This document shows positions 27,394 to 36,854 of a DNA stretch of 64,000 nt, piece by piece. The notes beneath the pieces are model-generated. The model was given only the letters and a program-made list of their open reading frames with translations. It was not told the DNA's origin and searched no databases. Every line of letters begins with the position of its first letter. The stretch's first letter is position 1. A program made the position numbers and the translations under genes. The DNA is from Hyphomicrobiales bacterium (GTDB lineage Bacteria > Pseudomonadota > Alphaproteobacteria > Rhizobiales > Rhizobiaceae). The stretch is taken from assembly GCA_900469475.1 (NCBI GenBank), contig UBXG01000009.1, positions 248,001 through 312,000 on the forward strand, in the 5' to 3' direction.

Positions 27394-30300
27394 TCAGTGT
27401 TGCGCGTCGTCGCGAGGAATTCGGAACCAGGCAACATAGAGTGCCGGAAGGAAGAGCAGCGTCAGAACCGTACCGACGACGATGCCGCCCATCATCGCAT
27501 AGGCCATGGGGCCCCAGAATATCTCCCTGGAGATCGGGATCAGCGCGAGCGTTGCGGCGGCCGCTGTCAGCATGATGGGCCGCATTCGATGCTCGGTCGC
27601 CTCGATGACCGCTTGCCAGGCCGGCACACCCTCGCTTCGGAGGTGCTCGATCTGCACGACAAGGATCACCGAGTTGCGGATCAAGATACCTATGAGAGCA
27701 AGTACGCCAAGGATTGCGACGAATCCCATGGGCGCGTTGCTGAAGAGAAGTGCTGCAACCACACCGATAAGCGCTGTGGGAGCAACAGCAAACACCAGAA
27801 ACAGCCTGCTGAAGCTTTGCAGCTGGATCATCAGGATCGTCGCCATGATGAACAGCATCAGCGGCGCTACCGCCACGATCGGCCCCTGCGCTTTGGCGCT
27901 CTCCTCTACCGAGCCGCCATCGACGATGCTGTAGCCGCTTGGGAGTGTCTTGCGGAACTCGTCGACCTTCGGCTGCAATTCGTTGACGATCGTCGCCGGC
28001 TGCGTCGGTCCGACCACGGCAGCCTTGATGGTGATGGTCGGTATGCGGGTGCGCCGCCAAATCGTCGGCTGCTCCAGCTCGTAGTGGAAATTCGCAACTG
28101 CGGACAACGGTACGGATTTGCCATTGGAACCGCCAAGCTGGAGGTTCTGCAGCGTCTCGATCGAACCTCGCTCGGAGGTCTGGGCGCGGCCGATTACATC
28201 GATGAGATAGATATCATCCCGGATCTGCGTGGCCGACGATCCCTCGACAATGCTGTTCAGTGCCGTTGCAATGTCCTGCGAGGAGACTCCCAGCTGCCGT
28301 GCCTTGTCCTGAAGGACATCGACCTTGACCACGCGCGACGGTTCGTTCCAGTCGAAGGTCATGTTGGACAATAGAGGATGCTGACCGACGATACCGGCGA
28401 ATTTCTGGGAAATATCCCTGACCTTCTGGATATCCGGCCCGCTCACCCGGTACTGCACCGGCTTGCCGACCGGGGGGCCGATGTCGAGCAGCTTCACGAA
28501 TGCATCGGTTCCGGGGAAGGTCTTCGTCAGATAATCCTGCAGTTCGGCTTTGACCTTGTCACGAACGTCGAGCCCCTTGGTGACGATCACGGTCTGCCCG
28601 AACGAGACATCGGGAGTCTGCACGTCAAAGGACAGGATGAAACGGGGAGCGCCTTGGCCGACATAACTCGTCCAGTGATCGATATCCTTGTTGTCGGCCA
28701 GCATCTCGCGTTCGAACCTGGCCATCTGCTTGTTGGTCTCCGAAATCGAGCTGTTCTGCGGCAGGTTCCAGTCGACGATCAGTTCCGGTCTGTCGGAGGA
28801 CGGGAAAAACTGCTGCTGCACAAGGCCCATCCCGCCGATGGAAAGAGCGAAGGCTGCAACCGTTGCGGCGATCGTAACCCAGCGCCAACGCAGGGCGGCA
28901 CGCAAGAGCCATGCAAAGGCCCGGGTAAAACGGCCTTTCTGCTCATGATGGGATTTCATGGTTTTCGGAAGGATCGAAACGCCGAGCAACGGCGTGAACA
29001 GGACTGCAACGATCCATGAAACCAGGAGCGAAACGGCAATGACCACGAAGAGAGTGAAGGTGAATTCACCGGCGGCGCTGGTATTGAGGCCGACCGGGAT
29101 GAAGCCTGCGACGGTCACGAGCGTACCGGTCAGCATCGGGAAGGCGGTCGAGGTATAGACGTGTGTCGCCGCTTTTCTCAGGTCGTCGCCCACTTCCAGT
29201 CGGGCAACCATCATTTCCACCGCGATCATGGCGTCATCGACGAGAAGGCCAAGGGCGATGATCAGCGCGCCGAGCGAAATACGCTGCATGGAAATGCCGG
29301 TATATGCCATCACGAGGAAGGTGATCGCCAGCACGAGCGGAATGGAGATGGCCACCACGAGCCCTGCCCGGACGCCGAGGCTGATGAAGCTGATCGCAAG
29401 CACGATGACGATCGCCTCGAACAGAGCGCGCGTGAAGCCCGACACGGCCTCGTCGACGACGGCGGGCTGATCGGAAACGCGCTGGACGTCCACGCCGATG
29501 GGAAGATCTGCCGTGACCTGTTCGATCTCCTTGTCGAGCGCCTTGCCGAATTCAAGCAGATTCGCCCCAGTCTTCATGCCGATGGCAAGCCCGATCGCCG
29601 GCTGGCCGTTATATCTGAACAGCGCCGAGGGGGGATCGACATAGCCGCGTTTGATCGTCGCGACGTCGGTCAAGGGGAAGAAGCGGTCGTTGACGCGAAG
29701 ATTGATCGATCTAAGGCTTTCCTCCGACGTGAACTGGCCGCTGACCCGCAAGGCGATGCGCTCGGGACCGGCATCGACGAAGCCTGACTGGGTGACGGCA
29801 TTCTGCGCCTGCAGCGTGTCGATGACGGACTGCTGGTTAAGACCGAGGGCTGCGATTTTCCGTGTAGAAAATTCGAGATAGATGGCCTCGTCCTGCGCAC
29901 CGATAATGTCGACCTTGCCGACATTTGCGACCGTCAGCACCTTTGCGCGCGCAGTCTCGACGAGATCACGAAGCTGTCGCTGCGTCAGTCCGTCGCTGGT
30001 AAAAGCGTAGATATTGCCATAGACGTCGCCGAAAGTGTCGTTGAAAAACGGTCCGACGACACCACTCGGAAAATCCCCCTTGATGTCGCCGATCATGTTG
30101 CGGACCCGCATCCAGATGGCATTGACATCCCTGGCTTTGGTCGTGGGCAAAAGCTCGACGAAAATGGTCGTCTTGCCGGCAACCGTCTCGCTCCTGGTAT
30201 AATCGAGCGAATCCAGCTCCTCGAGCTTCTTTTCGATACGGTCGGTGACCTGTTTGGTCACCTCTTCGGCCGACGCACCAGGCCACTGCGCCTGAATGAT

Positions 30301-30444
30301 CATCGTCTTGATGGTAAAGTCGGGGTCTTCTTCGCGGCCGAGGCCAACATAGGAAAACGCGCCGGCCAGAATGAAGACAATCATGAAATACCAGACGAGC
30401 GAACGATGTTCGAGCGCCCAGTCGGACAGGTTGAATTTCTTCAC
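27394..30444 (-). CDS. RND-family efflux pump inner-membrane subunit
   Basis: The 1016-residue protein has the full RND layout: a first helix at residues 13-34 (RSLVWYFMIVFILAGAFSYVGLG), a large periplasmic loop with PGASAEEVTKQVTDRIEKKL, helices 2-6, a second loop and helices 8-12. The proton-relay aspartates are D403 and D404 in LGLLVDDAMIAVEMM. It exports hydrophobic or amphiphilic compounds by proton antiport. The operon order is two adaptors, pump, hydrolase. No outer-membrane TolC-like gene is nearby, so a channel from elsewhere is needed. The substrate range cannot be predicted. Confidence 0.93.
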   Translation of the reverse strand: MKKFNLSDWALEHRSLVWYFMIVFILAGAFSYVGLGREEDPDFTIKTMIIQAQWPGASAEEVTKQVTDRIEKKLEELDSLDYTRSETVAGKTTIFVELLPTTKARDVNAIWMRVRNMIGDIKGDFPSGVVGPFFNDTFGDVYGNIYAFTSDGLTQRQLRDLVETARAKVLTVANVGKVDIIGAQDEAIYLEFSTRKIAALGLNQQSVIDTLQAQNAVTQSGFVDAGPERIALRVSGQFTSEESLRSINLRVNDRFFPLTDVATIKRGYVDPPSALFRYNGQPAIGLAIGMKTGANLLEFGKALDKEIEQVTADLPIGVDVQRVSDQPAVVDEAVSGFTRALFEAIVIVLAISFISLGVRAGLVVAISIPLVLAITFLVMAYTGISMQRISLGALIIALGLLVDDAMIAVEMMVARLEVGDDLRKAATHVYTSTAFPMLTGTLVTVAGFIPVGLNTSAAGEFTFTLFVVIAVSLLVSWIVAVLFTPLLGVSILPKTMKSHHEQKGRFTRAFAWLLRAALRWRWVTIAATVAAFALSIGGMGLVQQQFFPSSDRPELIVDWNLPQNSSISETNKQMARFEREMLADNKDIDHWTSYVGQGAPRFILSFDVQTPDVSFGQTVIVTKGLDVRDKVKAELQDYLTKTFPGTDAFVKLLDIGPPVGKPVQYRVSGPDIQKVRDISQKFAGIVGQHPLLSNMTFDWNEPSRVVKVDVLQDKARQLGVSSQDIATALNSIVEGSSATQIRDDIYLIDVIGRAQTSERGSIETLQNLQLGGSNGKSVPLSAVANFHYELEQPTIWRRTRIPTITIKAAVVGPTQPATIVNELQPKVDEFRKTLPSGYSIVDGGSVEESAKAQGPIVAVAPLMLFIMATILMIQLQSFSRLFLVFAVAPTALIGVVAALLFSNAPMGFVAILGVLALIGILIRNSVILVVQIEHLRSEGVPAWQAVIEATEHRMRPIMLTAAAATLALIPISREIFWGPMAYAMMGGIVVGTVLTLLFLPALYVAWFRIPRDDAQH

Positions 30445-30455
30445 GGGGATTTTCC

Positions 30456-31526
30456 TTAATCTACCCTGACGGCCTGGCCGTCGGCAAGCTTGTGAACGCC
30501 GGCAATAACGATGCGTTCGCCGGGGTTGATGCCTTCGGTGATCTTCACGGAGCCACCCTCGACGAGATCGCCGTCGATCTTGATCGGCCGAATGGAGACC
30601 TTGCGAGCTGCGGTATCGACCACCCAGACGTTCGGCTTTCCATCCTTCATCAGGACGGAGGACGACGGCAGCAGGATCATTGGATCTGCAACAACAGTCG
30701 CGGTTGCGGTGACGACGGAGCCGAGGCGAAACGTCGCCGGCGGATCGATGAGCGTGATTTTCGTGCGCCGCGTGCGGGTCGTCGCCTCGGCTTCCGGGGC
30801 GATCTCTCTCACGGTGCCGCTTGCGCGAATGGTCGGATCGAGCTGGAGAGCGATCTCAAAGGGCGATCCCACCTTAAGGCCATCGAAGCTTGCCACGGGT
30901 ATGTCGATGATGACATCGCGCTGGTCGGGACGGGCGACGGTGACGATGCTTTGGCCTGCGGAGACGACCTGCCCCACTTCGGCCGAAGTCGCGGTCACGA
31001 CGCCATCGAATTCCGCACGAAGCTGCGCATAGCCCAGCTGTTCCTCCGCCTTGTCCAGATTGGCCTGCGCCTTGGCAACGGAAGCACTCGCACTCTTGCG
31101 CCCAAGCTGCGCTTCTTCAAACGCCGCTTCACTTCCCGATCTGCTCTCGAGCAGGGATCGCTGGCGCTCCTCGGTGGATGCAGCATTGACCAACTGCGCC
31201 TGGGCATTCGAAAGCTCGGACTGCGAACTCTTGACGGCAAGTTCCAGCGAAAGCGGATCGATGGCGGCAACGATGTCGCCCTTCTTGACGATATCGCCGA
31301 CGCTGACCTTGCGTGCGATGACCCGTCCCAGGACCCGAAATGCAAGCTGGGTCTCGATCCTGGCCTCGACCGTCCCCGGAAGGGTCAGGGCGGACGCAGC
31401 GGTGGACTGGGCGACGACGGAAAGTACGGGGCGCGGCGGCTCGTAATGGGCTTCGTCCTGCTTCTGGCAGGACGTCAGGAGCAGCAACGCGAGGATCGCA
31501 AGGCCGCTTGTGGCTCGGATGTTCAT
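30456..31526 (-). CDS. RND efflux periplasmic adaptor (membrane fusion) lipoprotein, second of two
   Basis: The 356-residue protein has a signal peptide with lipobox LLTSC near residues 16-20. The biotinyl-lipoyl-like half is seen in VIARKVSVGDIVKKGDIVAAIDP, followed by an alpha-helical hairpin rich in Ala, Gln and Glu and a closing AELRAEFDG-type strand. The beta-barrel and membrane-proximal domains follow. It links the pump to the outer-membrane channel. It overlaps the first adaptor (ATGA at 31523-31526) and lies 11 bases before the pump gene. Having two different adaptors suggests a mixed hexamer. Confidence 0.9.
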   Translation of the reverse strand: MNIRATSGLAILALLLLTSCQKQDEAHYEPPRPVLSVVAQSTAASALTLPGTVEARIETQLAFRVLGRVIARKVSVGDIVKKGDIVAAIDPLSLELAVKSSQSELSNAQAQLVNAASTEERQRSLLESRSGSEAAFEEAQLGRKSASASVAKAQANLDKAEEQLGYAQLRAEFDGVVTATSAEVGQVVSAGQSIVTVARPDQRDVIIDIPVASFDGLKVGSPFEIALQLDPTIRASGTVREIAPEAEATTRTRRTKITLIDPPATFRLGSVVTATATVVADPMILLPSSSVLMKDGKPNVWVVDTAARKVSIRPIKIDGDLVEGGSVKITEGINPGERIVIAGVHKLADGQAVRVD

Positions 31527-32599
31527 TTTGCGGCTCCCTTGTCATACGCAACGGTCTGGCCCGGTCGCAGGAATTTCGCGCCGTCGGCGACGACGATCTC
31601 GCCCGGCGACACGCCTGTCCGTACTGCGAAACGGCCGGTTTCGTAGCTGGAAACATCGATCTGGCGCAGCGACACGCTTGACGAAGAGGGATCGACGACC
31701 CAGACGGCCGGTTTTCCGCTTTTGGAGGCCATCGCCGACCATGGCAATTCGATTGCGTCCCGAGCGGTTGACCGGAACAAGCCGATTACCGGAGCGCCAA
31801 GCTGCATTTCGGGCGCGCCTTCGAGCCCCACCTTGACCCTGATCGTTCCGGTCGACGCATCGATCGTGGGCGAGATTTCGCGTACGGAAGCCTCAACCTT
31901 ATGCGATGGCGCCGAAAGGAGGCTGACGGCGACCTTGTTCTCCAGATTGCGGCCCAGATAAAGGGACTCGAAAACGTTGAAGACCGCGTCGCGGGGACCG
32001 TCATGAGCGAGCGTAAAGATCAGCTGTGCGGCTTGCGCCACCTGCCCGACTTCGGCATTCCGGGCGGTGATGACGCCATCGGCATCCGCACGCAATTCCG
32101 TATAGGAAAGCGCATCCTGAGCCGTATCGAGCTGCGCTTGTGCCGATTTCACGCTTCCCTGGGCGGTCAGCAGCGTTTCCTGGGCCTGATCAAGTGCGGC
32201 ACGGGTCGTAACCTGCGTCCTGAAGAGGTTCTGCTGCCGGTCGAAGGCAAGCTGAGCCTGCGTTTGCTGAGCTAGCGTCGATTGCAGGTTGGCGGTGGCA
32301 ACATCCAGGTCGGCCTTCTGCTCCTCGGCGTCCATCCGTGCAAGCACCTGTCCGGCCTTCACTGACGAGCCGACATCGACGAAGCGCTCGACAATGCGCC
32401 CGCTGACCCTGAAGGAAAGGTCGCTTTCCACGCGTGCGCTGATTTCGCCGGTGATGGCGCTGTTTTCCACGACCGGCGTGAGCTTGGCGACGACGGTTTC
32501 CACGTTCTTCGGCTTTGTTTCACTTTCAGCCTGCTTTTCGCATGAGGAGAGCGCTACCGCGCTCGCACCCAGCCATGCGATGACAAGGATAGTTTTCAT
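31523..32599 (-). CDS. RND efflux periplasmic adaptor (membrane fusion) lipoprotein, first of two
   Basis: I start at ATG 32599 (358 residues), where AGAGG precedes the codon and a clean signal peptide follows: TILVIAWLGASAVALSSC with a lipobox LSSC. The 17 extra upstream codons would put the start inside the operator. The order of domains matches the second adaptor: a lipoyl-like segment RFVDVGSSVKAGQVLARMDA, a long coiled-coil hairpin with QTQAQLAFDRQQNLF, then barrel domains. It is the promoter-proximal gene of the efflux operon and is probably repressed by the divergent TetR protein. Confidence 0.9.
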   Translation of the reverse strand: MKTILVIAWLGASAVALSSCEKQAESETKPKNVETVVAKLTPVVENSAITGEISARVESDLSFRVSGRIVERFVDVGSSVKAGQVLARMDAEEQKADLDVATANLQSTLAQQTQAQLAFDRQQNLFRTQVTTRAALDQAQETLLTAQGSVKSAQAQLDTAQDALSYTELRADADGVITARNAEVGQVAQAAQLIFTLAHDGPRDAVFNVFESLYLGRNLENKVAVSLLSAPSHKVEASVREISPTIDASTGTIRVKVGLEGAPEMQLGAPVIGLFRSTARDAIELPWSAMASKSGKPAVWVVDPSSSSVSLRQIDVSSYETGRFAVRTGVSPGEIVVADGAKFLRPGQTVAYDKGAAK

Positions 32600-32635
32600 G
32601 ATCTGACCTCTTGCATCCGTCGGCCGGAGGAATAT

Positions 32636-32659
32636 TATTGACTGACCCATTAGTCAATA
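32636..32659. promoter_or_regulatory. TetR-type operator between efflux operon and its regulator
   Basis: A perfect inverted repeat TATTGACT-(8 bases)-AGTCAATA lies in the 106-base divergent region between the adaptor and TetR genes. Its right arm contains TTGACT on the minus strand, a good -35 hexamer for the efflux operon. Binding there would block the pump promoter. The arm length and spacing fit TetR-family sites for RND pumps. Confidence 0.75.
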
Positions 32660-32705
32660 GAATTTATCTTGACGCCAAACCGTCAATCACGCTCAAGGTG
32701 GGGCC

Positions 32706-33329
32706 ATGACCGATCTAAAGAAGCTGACGCGCGCGGAGCAGAAGGCCCGACGCCCCGTACAAATCCTGGATGCCGCGTTTGAGGAGTTCGTGGAACGCGG
32801 CTATGTCGCAACACGCGTTGAAGATATCGCCAGTAGAGTCGGCGTTACGAAGGGGACCGTCTATGTCTACTTCGAAAACAAGGAACAGCTTTTCGAGGCG
32901 ATGATCCGGCACATTTCCGGGCCTCTCGAAAACCTCTTGTCAAGCGCGAATGAACTGAAAGGGACCGCCACGGAGCGGCTTCAGCAAAATATCGACCTCA
33001 TCTACGATCTTATCATCAAGGATCGTAAATTGCGGGAGCTGATGAGGTTCGTCATCGCCGAAGGTTCGCGGTTTCCGCAGATCGTCGACAGGCACCACGA
33101 CATATTTATAGATCCGCTCGAACGGCAGATGCAGTCCCTTATCGACGAAGGGATAAAGCTTGGGGAGTTCCGCCAGGCACCTGCGGCATTCTGCGACGCG
33201 GTCGTGGCCCCGGCCATTGCCTTTCTATTCTTCAAGCTGCTTTTCGACGAGCGGCGAACCCTGGACAAGGCAAGCTATGTGAAGGCACATATCGATCTCG
33301 TCCTGCATGGGCTGCTTGAGCGGCGTTGA
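32706..33329 (+). CDS. TetR/AcrR-family transcriptional regulator
   Basis: The 207-residue protein has the usual TetR DNA-binding domain at residues 14-60: ILDAAFEEFVERGYVATRVEDIASRVGVTKGTVYVYFENKEQLFEAMI. An all-helical ligand-binding domain follows, with a C-terminal part (FCDAVVAPAIAFLFFKLLF) like other AcrR/TetR_C members. It is divergent to the RND operon with an operator in between, so it most likely represses the pump and itself until a pump substrate binds. The start follows AAGGTGGGG. Confidence 0.92.
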   Translation: MTDLKKLTRAEQKARRPVQILDAAFEEFVERGYVATRVEDIASRVGVTKGTVYVYFENKEQLFEAMIRHISGPLENLLSSANELKGTATERLQQNIDLIYDLIIKDRKLRELMRFVIAEGSRFPQIVDRHHDIFIDPLERQMQSLIDEGIKLGEFRQAPAAFCDAVVAPAIAFLFFKLLFDERRTLDKASYVKAHIDLVLHGLLERR

Positions 33330-33428
33330 ACGCGCAACGCTCTTTTTCCTTTTGCCGGGCATAGTGCCGTAAAATCCACAACCGCCCGGCAGCTCGCTGC
33401 AGTTTCGTTTCTTCGTCTTCTGTCTAAA

Positions 33429-33463
33429 TTTAGCGCGTCAAATAATAAAATTTACGCGTGTTA
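33429..33463. promoter_or_regulatory. two CGCG-centred sites upstream of the LacI gene
   Basis: TTTAGCGCGTCAAA (33429-33442) and TTTACGCGTGTTA (33451-33463) lie in an AT-rich stretch 120-155 bases before the LacI start. Both have a CG-containing core flanked by A/T-rich arms, as LacI-family operators do. The first shares GCGCGTCAA, in reverse complement, with the site before the sugar operon at 36855. Possible autoregulation. Confidence 0.4.
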
Positions 33464-33583
33464 CCTTTTATGACGGCGCAAAACGCAAAAGAACTTGCCT
33501 GGATCTTACGTTTCCGGTTGCACTCTCTTCCCTGCAGACGCATAAGGCGTCTGAGATGGGTAACAGGAAATGGCCGAGGTTCG

Positions 33584-34618
33584 ATGGAAAAACTGACGCA
33601 CAAGACGATGGAGGACTTCGCGAAGTCCTGTGGCGTCTCCCGCCCTACCCTTTCCAAGTATTTTGACGATCCGACCAGCGTGAAACCGGCGACTCGAGCG
33701 CTGATCGAGGCGGCACTTCGTTCGTCGGATTACCAACCCAATCTGTATGCGCGAAACCTCAATCGCAAGAGAACCCGCAATATCGGCATCCTGGTTCCAG
33801 CCCTTACCGATCCGTTTTATGCCGAAATGGTCAATCGCCTGGAATTGCGGCTGCGCAACGAGGGTTATTGGCCGATCGTGTTCTCATCGCACGGATTACC
33901 CGAACTGGAAGCAGAAGCCGTCAATACGATGTTGTCGTTGAAGGTGGCCGGTGCGCTTGTCGCACCATTAGGACAGAAATCCGACCCGCGCACCTTTGAA
34001 AAACTCGCGCAGAACCTGCCGATCGTCTACTTCGACACCTATATCGAAGGGAGCACGCCGTTCATCGGCAATGACAACTACCAGAGTGTTGCAACGATCG
34101 TCGAATATCTCTGCCGATCCGGAGAGGCGCCGGCCTATCTCGACATTCCGCATGTCAATCACAACTCGCCGGAGAGGCTGGCAAGCTATATCGCCACCAT
34201 GAAAGCCGCAGGCTGCGAGCCGCTGGTCATCAGCACCAATGCCGACTACACTTGGGAGTTCGAGCGGATCGGTTACGAACAGATGGATAGCCTGCTCCGG
34301 GCAAAGTCTCTTCCCCGCAAAACCATCCTCTGCGCGAATGATCGCCTCGCCTTCGGCGTGATGTCGGCGGCCTTCGCCCATGGGCTCAAAGTAGGGCGCA
34401 AAAAGGGTGACCATCTGCGCATAGCAGCCCATGATGACCATCCCTTGAGCCGGTACACCTGTCCGCCGCTGACGACGATGGCGCAGGACTTCGCCGCGAT
34501 GACGGCAAGCGGCGTCAATACGCTGCTGACATTGCTCGGAGACGCGAGTGCGCCGTTTCAGACGATCCCGCACAAGCTCAGCCTGAATGGAACGCTTGTC
34601 ATGCGGCAGTCGGCCTGA
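33584..34618 (+). CDS. LacI-family transcriptional regulator
   Basis: ATG 33584 (345 residues) is favoured by the GAGG site just before it; the open frame upstream lacks protein-like sequence. The LacI helix-turn-helix is at residues 8-30 (TMEDFAKSCGVSRPTLSKYFDDP), then the hinge-proximal YQPNLYARNLNRKRTRNIGILVPAL. A periplasmic-binding-like effector domain follows, with ILCANDRLAFGVMSA. A sugar or sugar derivative is the likely inducer. It lies beside the dehydrogenase/esterase pair and 2.3 kb from the nine-gene operon, and near-palindromes shared by its own promoter and theirs point to control of the whole locus. Confidence 0.9.
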   Translation: MEKLTHKTMEDFAKSCGVSRPTLSKYFDDPTSVKPATRALIEAALRSSDYQPNLYARNLNRKRTRNIGILVPALTDPFYAEMVNRLELRLRNEGYWPIVFSSHGLPELEAEAVNTMLSLKVAGALVAPLGQKSDPRTFEKLAQNLPIVYFDTYIEGSTPFIGNDNYQSVATIVEYLCRSGEAPAYLDIPHVNHNSPERLASYIATMKAAGCEPLVISTNADYTWEFERIGYEQMDSLLRAKSLPRKTILCANDRLAFGVMSAAFAHGLKVGRKKGDHLRIAAHDDHPLSRYTCPPLTTMAQDFAAMTASGVNTLLTLLGDASAPFQTIPHKLSLNGTLVMRQSA

Positions 34619-34637
34619 AGCCGCGCCTGCTGTTCGT

Positions 34638-35591
34638 CTACCTAGAGTTAGCCTCGAAGCTGTGCCAGGCTGCTACGGCCGCCTCCACGGCCCGCCGGGC
34701 CTCCGCCACGTACCTTCCCATCGACACGAAGCCATGGATCTGTCCCGGCCAATGACGATGCACCATAGGCACGCCTTCTTCCCGCAGCCGCTTGGCATAG
34801 GCCATGCCTTCGTCAACCAGAATGTCATGCCCGGCTGTTGCGACGAAAGCCGGCGCCACCCCGGCGAGGAGGGTTTCAGCCCGTAGCGGCGATACCCTCC
34901 AATTGGTGATATCGGCTGTGGTGCGGACGTAGTGATCGCGAAACCATCTCATCGTAGCGGCGGTCAAGCCGAAGCCCTCGGCATAGCGATAGTAGCTATC
35001 AGCCACCTGGGTGGCGTCGGTGTTGGGATAGATGAGCAGCTGGGCCGCTATCGGCGGTGCCTCGCCGCGGCGCGACATCAATGCCAGAACGGCGGCCAGA
35101 TTGCCGCCGGCGCTATCGCCGGCGACGGCGATCCGCGTGGGATCGATACCGAGATCTGCAGCAAATTGAACTGCGAATGCCAATGCCGCGGCGCAATTGT
35201 TCACGCCGACGGGGAATTTGTGTTCCGGCGCCAGCCGGTAATCGGGGCAGATCACGGTGCATTTGCCAATATTGGCGAACCATCGGCAAATTTCGTCGTG
35301 CGATTCGAGATTACCGATTACCCAGCCGCCGCCGTGAAAATAGATAAGGCCCGGACCATCCTTCAAAGCTGCGCCGATACCGCGATAGATGCGTAAGGCG
35401 ATCGGACCATTGGGACCGGCGATCTGGCGATCCTCGACCGAAGCGACGGCCTCTTTTGCACCTTGGAGCGTCGGGCAAGCGGTATTGTAGTCGATACGGG
35501 CCTCTTGAGGTGTACCCGTTTCAAATGGCCGATCGTTCGATCCGCTGGTCATGGCGAGCACGCGCCGCGCGCTTTCATCCAGCTTTTCCAT
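34638..35591 (-). CDS. alpha/beta hydrolase of the hormone-sensitive-lipase (HSL) esterase family
   Basis: The 317-residue enzyme has every HSL hallmark: the oxyanion motif HGGGW at residues 86-90, nucleophile Ser160 in GDSAGG, Asp256 in AGHDILVDEG and His286 in GQIHGF. It has no signal peptide, so it is cytoplasmic. It follows the Gfo/Idh/MocA gene by 23 bases in the same direction and is likely in the same transcript. In a sugar locus it may remove acyl groups from imported carbohydrate esters, or open a lactone. The natural substrate is unknown. Confidence 0.9.
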   Translation of the reverse strand: MEKLDESARRVLAMTSGSNDRPFETGTPQEARIDYNTACPTLQGAKEAVASVEDRQIAGPNGPIALRIYRGIGAALKDGPGLIYFHGGGWVIGNLESHDEICRWFANIGKCTVICPDYRLAPEHKFPVGVNNCAAALAFAVQFAADLGIDPTRIAVAGDSAGGNLAAVLALMSRRGEAPPIAAQLLIYPNTDATQVADSYYRYAEGFGLTAATMRWFRDHYVRTTADITNWRVSPLRAETLLAGVAPAFVATAGHDILVDEGMAYAKRLREEGVPMVHRHWPGQIHGFVSMGRYVAEARRAVEAAVAAWHSFEANSR

Positions 35592-35614
35592 TGGTCATCC
35601 CTCCTCTGCAGCGA

Positions 35615-36763
35615 TCAGGCGAGAAAACTGCGTGCTTCGTCTTCGTTAAGACGCGAGGGCGGCGTGAATTGCGTGTCGATCCTTACCAACTGTCGGCTTT
35701 CACCCGACAGGAGGATAGCCTCCATGATCTCAAGGACATGGAGGGCCAGCTCCCCCGATGCGCGGGATGGCCTGCCCTCCTGCAGTCCTCGCGCTAGGTC
35801 TGCGACGCCGAGCATCCGGTAATTTGCCCGGTCCGGAGAGTCAAAAGGCCAGTTTTTCGCGCCATAAAGTTCGCCGTCGCTTTCGAAATCGCGCCAGTCC
35901 GCGCCATGCTCGGACAGTGACACGGTTCCGCCGAATGTGTCCGGATCGGGCAAACGCAGTGAACCTTCGGTGCCGTGCAGCTCGATTGGATGATTGGAGT
36001 GACGAAAGACGTCCCAGGAGGCACCGAAATTCACCGTCGCGCCGGATTGGAATTCCAGAAGCGACAGGATGTTTGTGGGCGTGCCGACCTTAAAGCGCGT
36101 GTTCTTGAACGGGCCGTCGGCGGTGATCAGGCGCTCTTCCTGGCCTTTCGTCGCCATTGCCATGACCCGCACGACCGGGCCAAGCAAGTTCACCATCATC
36201 GTCAGATAATAGGGCCCCATATCGAAGACCGGGCCGCCGCCCGGTTGATAGTAGAATTGCGGATTGGGGTGCCAGTGTTCCATGCCGCGCCCCATCATGA
36301 AGGCAGTGCCGCTCACGGGACGGCCGATCGCGCCCTCATCCATCAGGCGCCGCGCCCGGCGGCCTGCCGCGCCGAGGAACGTATCGGGTGCAGATCCCAG
36401 CCGCAGTCCGCGCCGCTTCGCTTCCGCCACAAGAATGCGGCCGTCGGCCGCCGACGTCGCAAGCGGCTTTTCGGTGAAGACGTGCTTGTCTGCCGACAGG
36501 GCCGACATTGTCACGTCGAAATGGACGGCTGGAACAGTAAGGTTCAGCACGAGATCGACTTCGGGATCGGCCAGCAATTGGTCGACGCTCAAGGCACGAA
36601 TGCCATATTCGCGGGCACGCAAGGCCGCGGCATCGGCGGATATATCGGCGCAGGCGCGCAATTCGACGCCGGCAAACAGCGCCGCATTGCGCAGATACGT
36701 CATCGAGATGTTACCGCAGCCGATAACGCCGATGCCGAGTTTAGCTTTTGAATTGCCAGCCAT
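35615..36763 (-). CDS. Gfo/Idh/MocA-family NAD(P)-dependent sugar dehydrogenase
   Basis: I prefer ATG 36763 (382 residues) to ATG 36772, because GGGAGG is only two bases from the latter but at a workable distance from the former. The Rossmann motif is GVIGCGNIS (residues 12-20). HVFTEKPLATS carries the family EKP motif with the catalytic-region Lys. The C-terminal half is the beta-sheet Gfo/Idh/MocA domain, with GGGPVFDMGPYYLTMM supplying the conserved Asp and a Tyr where many members have the catalytic His. It would oxidise or reduce a sugar hydroxyl. It is divergent to the sugar operon and probably under the same LacI regulator. Confidence 0.88.
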   Translation of the reverse strand: MAGNSKAKLGIGVIGCGNISMTYLRNAALFAGVELRACADISADAAALRAREYGIRALSVDQLLADPEVDLVLNLTVPAVHFDVTMSALSADKHVFTEKPLATSAADGRILVAEAKRRGLRLGSAPDTFLGAAGRRARRLMDEGAIGRPVSGTAFMMGRGMEHWHPNPQFYYQPGGGPVFDMGPYYLTMMVNLLGPVVRVMAMATKGQEERLITADGPFKNTRFKVGTPTNILSLLEFQSGATVNFGASWDVFRHSNHPIELHGTEGSLRLPDPDTFGGTVSLSEHGADWRDFESDGELYGAKNWPFDSPDRANYRMLGVADLARGLQEGRPSRASGELALHVLEIMEAILLSGESRQLVRIDTQFTPPSRLNEDEARSFLA

Positions 36764-36854
36764 ATTACCCATTCCTCCCTATCCACCGCATCTGTCGCCG
36801 CGCTTCGGCTCATCCGAACGATGACTCCCGGATCGATTTAAAGCATCTTATTTC

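Noticed and set aside
27383..28060. Long upstream extension of the lipoprotein hydrolase frame
   Set aside because: It lies within the RND pump coding region; the start after the pump stop has a ribosome site and signal peptide.
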